Source of the DNA: Amaranthus tricolor
Lineage: Eukaryota > Streptophyta > Magnoliopsida > Caryophyllales > Amaranthaceae
Direction: 5' to 3'
Length of the DNA: 64,000 bases
Assembly: GCF_026212465.1 (NCBI RefSeq)
Contig: NC_080050.1
Span: forward strand, 5,116,084-5,180,083
Part shown: piece by piece, positions 1-13,186 of the stretch
How the letters are laid out: each line of letters starts with the position of its first letter
How positions within the stretch are numbered: position 1 is the first letter of the stretch
Notes under the pieces: model-generated
The model's input: the letters and a program-made list of their open reading frames with translations, nothing else
The model's database searches: none
Told to the model about the DNA's origin: nothing
Position numbers and translations under genes: made by a program

Positions 1-1690
1 AACGAAAATCATAGTCATATGCTAGAAATTACGTGTTAAGTTGCAATTTTAAGAGTTTTTAAGCGTTTTTGCCGCTTTTGCGGATAAAGTAGTTCAAACT
101 TGGTTTGTTTTGCACGAAACTTGGCACACAACACTATTTGGTATATATTATTGCGTTGAAGTTGTTAGAATTGAAAAACATAGTCATATGCTAGAAATTA
201 TGTGTGAAGTTGCGATTTTAAAGGTTTTTTTAAGTGTTTTTTCCACTTTTGCGCATAAAGTAGCTCAAACTTGGTTTGTTTTGCACGAAACATTGCACAC
301 AACACTATTTTGTATATATTATTGCGTTGAAGTGGTTAGAATTGAAAATCATAGTCATATGCTAGAAATTACGTGTTAAGTTCCAATTATAAGGGTTTTT
401 AAGCGTTTTTGCCACTTTTGCGCATAAAGTAGCTTGAACTTGGTTTGTTTTGCACGAAACTTGGCACACAACACTATTTGGTATATATTATTGTGTTGAA
501 TGGGTTAGACTTGAAATTCCAAGTCATATGCAAGAATTACGTGTTAAATTGCAATTTTAAGGGTTTTTAAGCGTTTTTGCCACTTTTGCGCATAAAGTAG
601 TTCAAACTTGGTTTGTTTTGCACGAAATTTGGCACAAAACAGTATTTTTTATATATTATTGTATTTAAGTGGTTAGAATCGAAAATCATAGTCATATGCT
701 AGAAATTACGTGTTAAGTTGCGATTTTAAGGGTTTTTAAGCGTTTTTGCCACTTTTGCGCATAAAGTAGCTTAAACTTGGTTTGTTTTGCACGAAACATG
801 GCACACAACACTATTTGGTATATATTATTGTGTTAAATGGGTTAGACTTGAAATTCATAGTCATATGCAAGAATTACGTGTTAAGTTGCGATTTAAAGGG
901 TTTTTAAGCATTTTTGCCACTTTTGCGCATAAAGTAGCTCAAACTTGGTTTGTTTTGCACGAAACTTGGCACACAACACTATTTGGTATATATTATTGTG
1001 TTGAAGTTGTTAGAATTGAAAAGCATAGTCATATGCTAGAAATTATGTGTGAAGTTGCGATTTTAAAGGTTCTTTTAAGCGTTTTTTCAACTTTTACGCA
1101 TAAAGTAGCTCAAACTTGGTTTGTTTGCACGAAACATTGCACACAACACTATTGGGTAAATATTATTGCGTTGAAGTGGTTAAAATTGAAAATCATAGTC
1201 ATATGCTAGAAATTACGTGTTAAGTTGCGATTATAAGGGTTTTTAAGCGTTTTTTCAACTTTTGCGCTTAAAGTAGCTCAAACTTGGTTTGTTTTTCACG
1301 AAACTTGTCACACAACACTATTTTTTATATATTATTGTATTGAAGTGGTTAGAATTGAAAATCATAGTCATATGTTAGAAATTACGTGTTAAGTTGAGAT
1401 TTTAAGAGTTTTTAAGCGTTTTTGCCACTTTTGCGCATAAAGTAGCTCAAACTTGGTTTGTTTTGCACGAAACTTGGCACACAACACTATTTGGTATAAA
1501 TTATTGTGTTGAATGGGTTAGACTTGAAATTCATAGTCATATGCAATAATTACGTGTTAAGTTGCGATTTTAAGGGTTTTTAAGCATTTTGGCCGCTTTT
1601 GCGCATTAAGTAGTTCAAACTCGGTTTGTTTTGCACGAAATTTGGCACAAAACACTATTTTTTATATATTATTGTATTGAAGTGGTTAGA
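1..1690 (+). repeat. Domain A higher-order unit, 10 monomers
   Basis: The unit is bounded by the diagnostic monomer that begins 'aacgaaaatcatagtc', found at 1 and again at 1691. Most monomers in the family read 'attgaaaatc' at this site. Ten landmark intervals fall between the two occurrences. This is shorter than the 14-mer that dominates further right, and could be a deletion derivative or an older form. The first base of the window may cut the array at an arbitrary point. Confidence 0.8.
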
Positions 1691-3209
1691 AACGAAAATC
1701 ATAGTCATATGCTAGAAATTACGTGTTAAGTTGCAATTTTAAGAGTTTTTAAGCGTTTTTGCCGCTTTTGCGCATAAAGTAGTTCAAACTTGGTTTGTTT
1801 TGCACGAAACTTGGCACACAACACTATTTGGTATATATTATTGTGTTGAAGTTGTTAGAATTGAAAAGCATAGTCATATGCTAGAAATTATGTGTGAAGT
1901 TGCGATTTTAAAGGTTTTTTTAAGCATTTTTTCCACTTTTGCGCATAAAGTAGCTCAAACTTGGTTTGTTTTGCACGAAACATTGCACACAACACTATTT
2001 GGTAAATATTATTGCGTTGAAGTGGTTAGAATTGAAAATTAAACTCATATGCTAGAAATTACGTGTTAAGTTGCGATTATAAGGGTTTTTAAGCGTTTTT
2101 TCAACTTTTGCGCTTAAATTAACTCAAACTTGGTTTTTTTTGCACGAAACTAGGCACACAACACTATTTGGTATATATTATTGTGTTGAATGGGTTAGAA
2201 TTGAAATTAGTCATATGCTAGAAATTACGTGTTAAGTTGCGATTTTAAGGGTTTTTAAGCGTTTTGGCCACTTTTGCGCACAAAGTAGTTCAAACTTGGT
2301 TTGTTTTGCACGAAACTTGCCACACAAAACTATTTTTTATATATTATTGTATTGAAGTGGTTAGAATTGAAAATCATAGTCATATGCTAGAAATTACGTG
2401 TTAAGTTGCGATTTTAAGAGTTTTTAAGCGTTTTTGCCACTTTTGCGCATAAAGTAGCTCAAACTTGGTTTGTTTTGTACGAAACATGGCACACAACACT
2501 ATTTGGTATATATTATTGTGTTGAATGGATTAGACTTGAAATTCATAGTCATATGCAAGAATTACGTGTTAAGTTTCGATTTTAAGGGTTTTTAAGCGTT
2601 TTGGCCACTTTTGCGCATAAAGTAGTTCAAACTTGGTTTGTTTTGCACGAAATTTGGCACAAAACACTATTTTTTATATATTATTGTATTGAAGTGGTTA
2701 GAATTGAAAATCATAGTCATATGCTAGAAATTACGTGTTAAGTTGCGATTTTAAGAGTTTTTAAGCGTTTTTGCCACTTTTGCGCATAAAGTAGCTCAAA
2801 CTTGGTTTGTTTTGCACGAAACTTGGCACACAACACTATTTGGTAAATATTATTGTGTTGAAGTTGTTAGAATTGAAAAGCATAGTCATGCTAGAAATTA
2901 TGTGTGAAGTTGCGATTTTAAAGGTTCTTTTAAGCGTTTTTTCCACTTTTACGCATAAAGTAGCTCAAACTTGGTTTGTTTTGCACGAAACATTGCACAC
3001 AACACTATTGGGTAAATATTATTGCGTTGAAGTGGTTAAAATTGAAAATCATAGTCATATGCTAGAAATTACGTGTTAAGTTGCGATTATAAGGGTTTTT
3101 TAGCGTTTTTTCAACTTTTGCGCTTAAAGTAGCTCAAACTTGGTTTGTTTTGCACGAAACTTGTCACACAACACTATTTTTTATATATTATTGTATTGAA
3201 GTGGTTAGA
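1691..3209 (+). repeat. Domain A higher-order unit, 9 monomers
   Basis: This unit runs between consecutive diagnostic monomers at 1691 and 3210 (1519 bp, nine monomers). It carries the marker 'gaaaattaaactcatatgc' in its third monomer, as do the 12-, 14- and 19-monomer units to the right, so all belong to one HOR lineage. A 171-bp 'tgtgtgaag' monomer occurs near 1891 and another near 2899. Confidence 0.8.
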
Positions 3210-5233
3210 AACGAAAATTATAGTCATATGCTAGAAATTACGTGTTAAGTTGCAATTTTAAGAGTTTTTAAGCTTTTTTGCCGCTTTTGCGCATAAAGTA
3301 GCTCAAACTTGGTTTGTTTTGCACGAAACTTGGCACACAACACTATTTGGTATATATTATTGTGTTGAAGTTGTTAGAATTGAAAAGCATAGTCATATGC
3401 TAGAAATTATGTGTGAAGTTGCGATTTTAAAGGTTTTTTTAAGCATTTTTTCCACTTTTGCGCATAAAGTAGCTCAAACTTGGTTTGTTTTGCACGAAAC
3501 ATTGCACACAAAACTATTTGGTAAATATTATTGCGTTGAAGTGGTTAGAATTGAAAATTAAACTCATATGCTACAAATTACGTGTTAAGTTGTGATTATA
3601 AGGGTTTTTAAGCGTTTTTTCAACTTTTGCGCTTAAATTAGCTCAAACTTGGTTTGTTTTGCACGAAACTTGGCACACAACACTATTTGGTATATATTAT
3701 TGTGTTGAATGGGTTAGAATTGAAATTAGTCATATTCTAGAAATTACGTGTTAAGTTGCGATTTTAAGGGTTTTTAAGCGTTTTTGCCACTTTTGCGCAC
3801 AAAGTAGTTCAAACTTGGTTTGTTTTGAACGAAACTAGCCACACAAAACTATTTTTTATATATTATTGTATTGAAGTGGTTAAAATTGAAAATCATAGTC
3901 ATATGCTAGAAATTAGGTGTTAAGTTGCGATTTTAAGAGTTTTTAAGCGTTTTTGCCACTTTTGCGCATAAAGTAGCTCAAACTTGGTTTGTTTTGCACG
4001 AAACATGGCACACAACACTATTTGGTATATATTATTGTGTTGAATGGGTTAGACTTGAAATTCATAGTCATATGCAAGAATTACGTGTTAAGTTGCGATT
4101 TTAAGGGTTTTTAAGCGTTTTGGCCACTTTTGCGCGTAAAGTAGTTCAAACTTGGTTTGTTTTGCACGAAATTTGGCACAAAACACTATTTTTTATATAT
4201 TATTGTATTGAAGTGGTTATAATTGAAAATCATAGTCATATGCTAGAAATTACGTGTTAAGTTGCGATTTTATGAGTTTTTAAGCGTTTTTGCCACTTTT
4301 GCGCATAAAGTAGCTCAAACTTGGTTTGTTTTGCACGAAACTTGGCACACAACACTATTTGGTATATATTATTGTGTTGAAGTTGTTAGAATTGAAAAGC
4401 ATAGTCATATGCTAGAAATTATGTGTGAAATTGCGATTTTAAAGGTTTTTTTAAGCGTTTTTTCCACTTTTACGCATAAAGTAGCTCAAACTTGGTTTAT
4501 TTTGCACGAAACATTGCACACAACACTATTTGGTAAATATTATTGCGTTGAAGTGGTTAAAATTGAAAATCATAGTCATATGCTAGAAATTACGTGTTAA
4601 GTTGCGATTATAAGGGTTTTTAAGCGTTTTTTCAACTTTTGCGCTTAAAGTAGCTCAAACTTGGTTTGTTTTGCACGAAACTTGGCACACAACACTATTT
4701 GGTATATATTATTGTGTTGAATAAGTTATAATTGAAATTACTCATATGCTAGAAATTACGTGTTAAGTTGCGATTTTAAGGGTTTTTAAGCGTTTTTGCC
4801 ACTTTTGCGCATAAAGTATTTCAAACTTGGTTTGTTTTGCACGAAACTTGTCACACAACACTATTTTTTATATATTATTGTATTGAATTGGATAGAATTG
4901 AAAATCATAGTCATATGCTCGAAATTACGTGTTAAGTTGCGATTTTAAGAGTTTTTAAGCGTTTTTGCCACTTTTGCGTATAAAGTAGCTTAAACTTAGT
5001 TTGTTTTGCACGAAACTTGGCACACAACACTATTTGGTATATATTATTGTGTTGAATGGGTTAGACTGAAATTCATAGTCATATGCAATAATTACGTGTT
5101 AAGTTGCGATTTTAAGGGTTTTTAAGCATTTTGGCCGTTTTTTGCGCATTAAGTAGTTCAAACTCGGTTTGTTTTGCACGAAATTTGGCACAAAACACTA
5201 TTTTTTATATATTATTGTATTGAAGTGGTTAGA
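3210..5233 (+). repeat. Domain A higher-order unit, 12 monomers
   Basis: This 2024-bp unit lies between diagnostic monomers at 3210 and 5234. Its central monomers (about 4200-5050) include a 'gttgaataagttataat' subtype near 4718. That subtype reappears only in the long 19-mer unit, near 10310. It is therefore a likely relative or donor of the extra material in that unit. Confidence 0.8.
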
Positions 5234-7600
5234 AACGAAAATCATAGTCATATGCTAGAAATACGTGTTAAGTTGCAATTTTAAGAGTTTTTAAGCGTTT
5301 TTGCCGCTTTTGCGCATAAAGTTAGTTCAAACTTGGTTTGTTTTGCACGAAACTTGGCACACAACACTATTTGGTATATATTATTGTGTTGAAGTTGTTA
5401 GAATTGAAAAGCATAGTCATATGCTAGAAATTATGTGTGAAGTTGCGATTTTAAAGATTTTTTTAAGCATTTTTTCCACTTTTGCGCATAAAGTAGCTCA
5501 AACTTGGTTTGTTTTGCACGAAACATTGCACACAACACTATTTGGTAAATATTATTGCGTTGAAGTTGTTAGAATTGAAATTAAACTCATATGCTAGAAA
5601 TTACGTGTTAAGTTGCGATTATAAGGGTTTTTAAGCGTTTTTTCAACTTTTGCACTTAAATTAGCTCAAACTTGGTTTGTTTTGCACGAAACTTGGCACA
5701 CAACACTATTTGGTATATATTATTGTGTTGAATGGGTTAGAATTTAAATTAGTCATATGCTAGAAATTACGTGTTAAGTTGCGATTTTAAGGGTTTTTAA
5801 GCGTTTTTGCCACTTTTGCGCACAAGTGTTTCAAACTTGGTTTGTTTTGCACGAAACTTGGCACACAACACTATTTGGTATATATTATTGTGTTGAAGTT
5901 GTTAGAATTGAAAAGCATAGTCATATGCTAGAAATTATGTGTGAAGTTGCGATTTTAAAGGTTTTTTAAGCGTTTTTTTCCACTTTTACGCATAAAGTAT
6001 CTCAAACTTGGTTTTTTTTGCACGAAACATTGCACACAACACTATTGGGTAAATATTATTGCGTTGAAGTGGTTAAAATTGAAAATCATAGTCATATTCT
6101 AGAAATTATGTGTTAAGTTGCGATTATAAGTGTTTTTAAGCGTTTTTTCATCTTTTGCGCTTAAAGTAGCTCAAACTTGGTTTGTTTTGCACGAAACATG
6201 TCACACAACACTATTTTTTATATATTATTGTATTGAAGTGGTTAGAAATTGAAAATCATAGTCATATGTTAAGAAATTACGTGTTAAGTGCGATTTTAAG
6301 AGTTTTTAAGCGTTTTTGCCACTTTTGCGCATAAAGTAACTCAAACTTGGTTTGTTTTGCACGAAACTTGTCACACAACACTATATGGTATAAATTATTG
6401 TGTTGAATGGGTTAGACTTGAAATTCATAGTCATATGCAAAAATTACGTGTTAAGTTGCGATTTTAAGGGTTTTTAAGCGTTTTTGGCCACTTTTGCGCA
6501 TAAAGTAGTTCAAACCTTGGTTTGTTTTGCACGAAATTTGGCACAAAACACTATTTTTTATATATTATTGTATTGAAGTGGTTAGAATTGAAAATCATAG
6601 TCATATGCTAGAAATTACGTGTTAAGTTGCGATTTTAAGAGTTTTTAAGCGTTTTTGCCACTTTTGCGCATAAAGTAGCTCAAACTTGGTTTGTTTTGCA
6701 CGAAACTTGGCACACAACACTATTTGGTATAAATTATTGTGTTGAATGGGTTAGACTTGAAATTCATAGTCATATGCAAGAATTACGTGTTAAATTGCGA
6801 TTTAAAGGGTTTTTAAGCGTTTTTGCCACTTTTGCGCATAAAGTAGTTCAAACTTGGTTTGTTTTGCACGAAATTTGGCACAAAACACTATTTTTTTATA
6901 TATTATTGTATTGAAGTGGTTAGCATTGAAAATCATAGTCATATGCTAGAAATTACGTGTTAAGTTGCGATATTAAGAGTTTTTAAGCGTTTTTGCCACT
7001 TTTGCGCATAAAGTAGCTCAAACTTGGTTTGTTTTGCACGAAACTGGCATTCAACACTATTTGGTATATATTATTGTGTTGAAGTTGTTAGAATTGAAAA
7101 GCATAGTCAAATGCTAGAAATTATGTGTGAAGTTGCGATTTTAAAGGTTTTTTTAAGCGTTTTTTTCCACTTTTGCGTATAAAGTAGCTCAAACTTGGTT
7201 TTATTTGCACGAAACATTGCACACAACACTATTTGGTTAAATATTATTTCGTTGAAGTGGTTAGAATTGAAAATTATAGTCATATGCAAAAAATTACGTG
7301 TTAAGTTGCGATTATAAGGGTTTTTAAGCGTTTTTTCAACTTTTGCGCTTAAAGTAGCTCAAACTTGGTTTGTTTTGCACGAAACATGGCACACAACACT
7401 ATTTGGTATATATTATTGTGTTGAATGGGTTAGACTTGAAATCATAGTCATATGCAAGAATTACGTATTAAGTTGCGATTTAAGGGTTTTTAAGCATTTT
7501 GGCCGCTTTTGCGCATTAAGTAGTTCAAACTCGGTTTGTTTTGCACGAAATTTGGCACAAAACACTATTTTTTATATATTATTGTATTGAAGTGGTTAGA
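5234..7600 (+). repeat. Domain A 14-mer higher-order unit, copy 1
   Basis: This 2367-bp unit has fourteen monomers between diagnostic monomers at 5234 and 7601. The monomer order matches the units at 10824 and 13187, including the 'tggcattcaacac' variant near 7044 and the 'atgcaaaaaattacg' variant near 7284. Single-base insertions and deletions relative to those copies are frequent. Confidence 0.85.
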
Positions 7601-8570
7601 AACGAAAATCATAGTCATATGCTAGAAATTACGTGTTAAGTTGCAATTTTAAGAGTTTTTTAAGCGTTTTTGCCGCTTTTGCGCATAAAGTAGCTCAAAC
7701 TTGGTTTGTTTTGCACGAAACTTGCCACACAACACTATTTGGTATATATTATTGTGTTGAAGTTGTTAGAATTGAACAGCATAGTCATATGCTAGAATTA
7801 TGTGTGAAGTTTGCGATTTTAAAGGTTTTTTTAAGCATTTTTTCCACTTTTGCGCATAAAGTAGCTCAAACTTGGTTTGTTTTGCACGAAACATTGCACA
7901 CAACACTATTTGGTAAATATTATTGCGTTGAAGTGGTTAGAATTGAAAATTAAACTCATATGCTAGAAATTATGTGTTAAGTTGCGATTATAAGGGTTTT
8001 TAAGCGTTTTTTTCAACTTTTGCGCTTAAATTAGCTCAAACTTGGTTTGTTTTGCACGAAACTTGGGCACACAACACTATTTGGTATATATTATTGTGTT
8101 GAAATGGGTTAGAATTGAAATTAGTCATATGCTAGAAATTACGTGTTAAGTTGCGATTTTAAGGGTTTTTAAGCGTTTTTGCCAACTTTTGCGCACAAAG
8201 TAGTTCAAACTTGGTTTGTTTTACACGAAACTTGGCACACAACACTATTTGGTATATATTATTGTGTTGAAGTTGTTAGAATTGAAAAGCATAGTCATAT
8301 GCTAGAAATTATGTGTGAAGTTGCGATTTTAAAGGTTTTTTTAAGCGTTTTTTCCACTTTTACGCATAAAGTATCTCAAACTTGGTTTGTTTTGCACGAA
8401 ACATTGCACACAACACTATTGGGTAAATATTATTGCGTTGAAGTGGTTTTAAAATTGAAAATCATAGTCATATTCTAGAAATTACGTGTTAAGTTGCGAT
8501 TATAAGAGTTTTTAAGCGTTTTTTTCAACTTTTGCGCTTAAAGTAGCTCAAACTTGGTTTGTTTTGCACG

Positions 8571-9420
8571 AACATGTCACACAACACTATTTTTTATATA
8601 TTATTGTATTGAAGTGGTTAGAATTGAAAATCATAGTCATATGTTAGAAATTACGTGTTAAGTTGCGATTTTAAGAGTTTTTAAGCGTTTTTGCCACTTT
8701 TGCGCATAAAGTAACTCAAACTTGGTTTGTTTTGCACGAAACTTGTCACACAACACTATTTGGTATAAATTATTGTGTTGAATGGGTTAGACTTGAAATT
8801 CATAGTCATATGCAAAAATTACGTGGTTAAGTTGCGATTTTAAGGGTTTTTAAGCGTTTTGGCCACTTTTGCGCATAAAGTAGTTCAAACTTGGTTTGTT
8901 TTGCACGAAATTTGGCACAAAAACACTATTTTTTATATATTATGTATTGAAGTGGTTATAATTGAAAATCATAGTCATATGCTAGAAATTACGTGTTAAG
9001 TTGCGATTTTATGAGTTTTTTAAGCGTTTTTTGCCACTTTTGCGCATAAAGTAGCTCAAACTTGGTTTGTTTTGCACGAAACTTGGCACACAACACTATT
9101 TGGTATATATTATTGTGTTGAAGTTGTTAGAATTGAAAAGCATAGTCATATGCTAGAAATTATGTGTGAAATTGCGATTTTAAAGGTTTTTTTTTAAGCG
9201 TTTTTTCCACTTTTACGCATAAAGTAGCTCAAACTTGGTTTATTTGCACGAAACATTGCACACAACACTATTGGTAAATATTATTGCGTTGAAGTGGTTA
9301 AAATTGAAAATCATAGTCATATGCTAGAAATTACGTGTTAAGTTGCGATTATAAGGGTTTTTAAGCGTTTTTTCAACTTTTGCGCTTAAAGTAGCTCAAA
9401 CTTGGTTTGTTTTGCACGAA
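8571..9420 (+). repeat. Five-monomer local duplication, copy 1
   Basis: The segment begins at 'aacatgtcacacaacac' (8571), which recurs at 9421, exactly 850 bp later. The order of variants inside (a 'gtaactcaaacttgg' monomer, a 'tggccacttttgcg' monomer, a 'gattttatgag' monomer, then the 'tgtgtgaaattgcg' monomer) is the same in both copies. Differences are mostly one-base indels. Confidence 0.8.
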
Positions 9421-10250
9421 AACATGTCACACAACACTATTTTTTATATATTATTGTATTGAAGTGGTTAGAATTGAAAATCATAGTCATATGTTAGAAA
9501 TTACGTGTTAAGTTGCGATTTTAAGAGTTTTTAAGCGTTTTTGCACTTTTGCGCATAAAGTAACTCAAAACTTGGTTTGTTTTGCACGAAACTTGTCACA
9601 CAACACTATTTGGTATAAATTATTGTGTTGAATGGGTTAGACTTGAAATTCATAGTCATATGCAAAAATTACGTGTTAAGTTGCGATTTTAAGGGTTTAT
9701 AAGCGTTTTGGCCACTTTTGCGCATAAAGTAGTTCAAACTTGGTTTGTTTTGCACGAAATTTGGCACAAAACACTATTTTTTTATATATTATTGTATTGA
9801 AGTGGTTATAATTGAAAATCATAGTCATATGCTAGAAATTACGTGTTAAGTTGCGATTTTATGAGTTTTTAAGCGTTTTTGCCACTTTTGCGCATAAAGT
9901 AGCTCAAACTTGGTTTGTTTTTGCACGAAACTTGGCACACAACACTATTTGGTATATATTATTGTGTTGAAGTTGTTAGAATTGAAAAGCATAGTCCATG
10001 TGCTAGAAATTATGTGTGAAATTGCGATTTTAAAGGTTTTTTTAAGCGTTTTTGCCACTTTTACGCATAAAGTAGCTCAAACTTGGTTTATTTTGCACGA
10101 AACATTGCACACAACACTATTTGGTAAATATTATTGCGTTGAAGTGGTTAAAATTGAAAATCATAGTCATATGCTAGAAATTACGTGTTAAGTTGCGATT
10201 ATAAGGGTTTTTAAGCGTTTTTTTCAACTTTTGCGCTTAAAGTAGCTCAA
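9421..10250 (+). repeat. Five-monomer local duplication, copy 2
   Basis: This is the second copy of the five-monomer block. Similarity to the first copy holds through the 'gattttatgag' and 'tgtgtgaaattgcg' monomers. It ends near 10250-10270, where this copy continues into a 'cttggcacacaac' monomer followed by the 'gaataagttataat' subtype. The right boundary is approximate. Confidence 0.75.
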
Positions 10251-10823
10251 ACTTGGTTTGTTTTGCACGAAACTTGGCACACAACACTATTTGGTATATA
10301 TTATTGTGTTGAATAAGTTATAATTGAAATTACTCATATGCTAGAAATTACGTGTTAAGTTGCGATTTTAAGGGTTTTTAAGCGTTTTTGCCACTTTTGC
10401 GCATAAAGTATTTCAAACTTGGTTTGTTTTGCACGAAACTTGTCACACAACACTATTTTTTATATATTATTGTATTGAATTGGATAGAATTGAAAATCAT
10501 AGTCATATGCTCGAATTACGTGTTAAGTTGCGATTTTAAGAGTTTTTTAAGCGTTTTTGCCACTTTTGCGTATAAAGTAGCTTAAACTTAGTTTGTTTTG
10601 CACGAAACTTGGCACACAACACTATTTGGTATATATTATTGTGTTGAATGGGTTAGACTGAAATTCATAGTCATATGCAATAATGACGTGTTAAGTTGCG
10701 ATTTTAAGGGTTTTTAAGCATTTTTGGCCGTTTTTGCGCATTAAGTAGTTCAACTCGGTTGTTTTGCACGAAATTTGGCACAAAACACTATTTTTTATAT
10801 ATTATTGTATTGAAGTGGTTAGA

Positions 10824-13186
10824 AACGAAAATCATAGTCATATGCTAGAAATTACGTGTTAAGTTGCAATTTTAAGAGTTTTTTAAGCGTTTTTGCCGCT
10901 TTTGCGCATAATAGTAGTTCAAACTTGGTTTTGTTTTGCACGAAACTTGCACACAACACTATTTGGTATATATATTGTGTTGAAGTTGTTAGAATTGAAA
11001 AGCATAGCATATGCTAGAAATTATGTGTGAAGTTGCGATTTTAAAGATTTTTTTAAGCATTTTTTCCACTTTTGCGCATAAAGTAGCTCAAACTTGGTTT
11101 GTTTTGCACGAAACATTGCACACAACACTATTTGGTAAATATTATTGCGTTGAAGTGGTTAGAATTGAAAATTAACTCATATGCTAGAAATTACGTGTTA
11201 AGTTGCGATTATAAGGGTTTTTAAGCGTTTTTTTCAACTTTTGCACTTAAATTAGCTCAAACTTGGTTGTTTTGCACGAAACTTGGCACACAACACTATT
11301 TGGTATATATTATTGTGATTGAATGGGTTAGAATTTAAATTAGTCATATGCTAGAAATTACGTGTTAAGTTGCGATTTTAAGGGTTTTTAAGCGTTTTTG
11401 CCACTTTTGCGCACAAAGTAGTTCAAACTGGTTTGTTTTGCACGAAACTTGGCACACAACACTATTTGGTATATATTATTGTGTTGAAGTTGTTAGAATT
11501 GAAAAGCATAGTCATATGCTAGAATTATGTGTGAAAGTTGCGATTATTAAAGGGTTTTTTTAAGCGTTTTTTCCACTTTTACGCATAAAGTATCTCAAAC
11601 TTGGTTTGTTTTGCACGAAACATTGCACACAACACTATTGGGTAAATATTATTGCGTTGAAGTGGTTAAAATTGAAAATCATAGTCATATTCTAGAAATT
11701 ACGTGTTAAGTTGCGATTATAAGTGTTTTTAAGCGTTTTTTCACTTTTGCGCTTAAAGTAGCTCAAACTTGGTTTGTTTTGCACGAAAACATGTCACACA
11801 ACACTATTTTTATATATTATTGTATTGAAGTGGTTAGAATTGAAAATCATAGTCATATGTTAGAAATTACGTGTTAAGTTGCGATTTTAAGAGTTTTTAA
11901 GCGTTTTTGCCACTTTTGCGCATAAAGTAACTCAAACTTGGTTTGTTTTGCAGAAACTTGTCACACAACACCATTTGGTATAAATTATTGTGTTGAATGG
12001 GTTTAGACTTGAAATTCATAGTCATATGCAAAAATTACGTGTTAAGTTGCGATTTTAAGGGTTTTTTAAGCGTTTTGGCCACTTTTGCGCATAAAGTAGT
12101 TCAACTTGGTTTGTTTTGCACGAAATTTGGCACAAAACACTATTTTTTATATATTATTGTATTGAAGTGGTTAGAATTGAATATCATAGTCATATGCTAG
12201 AAATTACGTGTTAAGTTGCGATTTTAAGAGTTTTTAAGCGTTTTTGCCACTTTTGCGCATAAAGTAGCTCAAACTTGGTTTGTTTTGCACGAAACTTGGC
12301 ACACAACACTATTTGGTATAAATTATTGTGTTGAATGGGTTAGACTTGAAATTCATAGTCATATGCAGAATTACGTGTTAAATTGCGATTTAAAGGGTTT
12401 TTAAGCGTTTTTGCCACTTTTGCGCATAAGTAGTTCAAACTTGGTTTGTTTTGCACGAAATTTGGCACAAAACACTATTTTTTATATATTAATGTATTGA
12501 AGTGGTTAGCATTGAAAATCATAGTCATATGCTAGAAATTACGTGTTAAGTTGCGATATTAAGAGTTTTTAAGCGTTTTTGCCACTTTAGCGCATAAAGT
12601 AGCTCAACTTGGTTTGTTTTGCACGAAACTTGGCATTCAACACTATTTGGTATATATTAATTGTGTTGAAGTTGTTAGAATTGAAAAGCATAGTCAAATG
12701 CTAGAAATTATGTGTGAAGTTGCGATTTTAAAGGTTTTTTTAAGCGTTTTTTCCACTTTTGCGTATAAAGTAGCTCAAACTTGGTTTTATTTGCACGAAA
12801 CATTGCACACAACACTATTTGGTAAATATTATTTCGTTGAAGTGGTTAGAATTGAAAATTATAGTCATATGCAAAAAATTACGTGTTAAGTTGCGATTAT
12901 AAGGGTTTTTAAGCGTTTTTTCAACTTTTGCGCTTAAAGTAGCTCAAACTTGGTTTGTTTTGCACGAAACATGGCACACAACACTATTTGGTATATATTA
13001 TTGTGTTGAATGGGTTAGACTTGAAATTCATAGTCATATGCAAGAATTACGTATTAAGTTGCGATTTTAAGGGTTTTTAAGCATTTTGGCCGCTTTTGCG
13101 CATTAAGTAGTTCAAACTCGGTTTGTTTTGCACGAAATTGGCACAAAACACTATTTTTTAAATATTATTGTATTGAAGTGGTTAGA
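10824..13186 (+). repeat. Domain A 14-mer higher-order unit, copy 2
   Basis: This 2363-bp unit has fourteen monomers with the same subtype order as 5234-7600. Comparison shows one-base differences in homopolymers (for example the missing T in 'cttggttgttttgc' near 11264) rather than new subtypes. This suggests either recent copying plus sequencing error, or real microindels. Confidence 0.85.

Larger units (their letters stand above)
7601..10823 (+). repeat. Domain A extended higher-order unit, 19 monomers
   Basis: The diagnostic monomers at 7601 and 10824 are 3223 bp apart, nineteen monomers, or five more than the 14-mer. A five-monomer stretch is present twice inside the unit (offset 850 bp, starting at 8571 and 9421). 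The right end resembles the 12-mer unit at 4.6-5.2 kb rather than the right half of the 14-mer. The unit is therefore mosaic, consistent with unequal exchange between units. Confidence 0.8.

Noticed and set aside
787..1209. A 140-codon open frame on the plus strand, the longest in the window
   Set aside because: It is a direct translation of satellite monomers with internal peptide repeats. The frame persists only because monomer length is often a multiple of three, and it ends wherever 'tgttaag' supplies a stop. Many near-identical copies are broken by indels and show no coding constraint.
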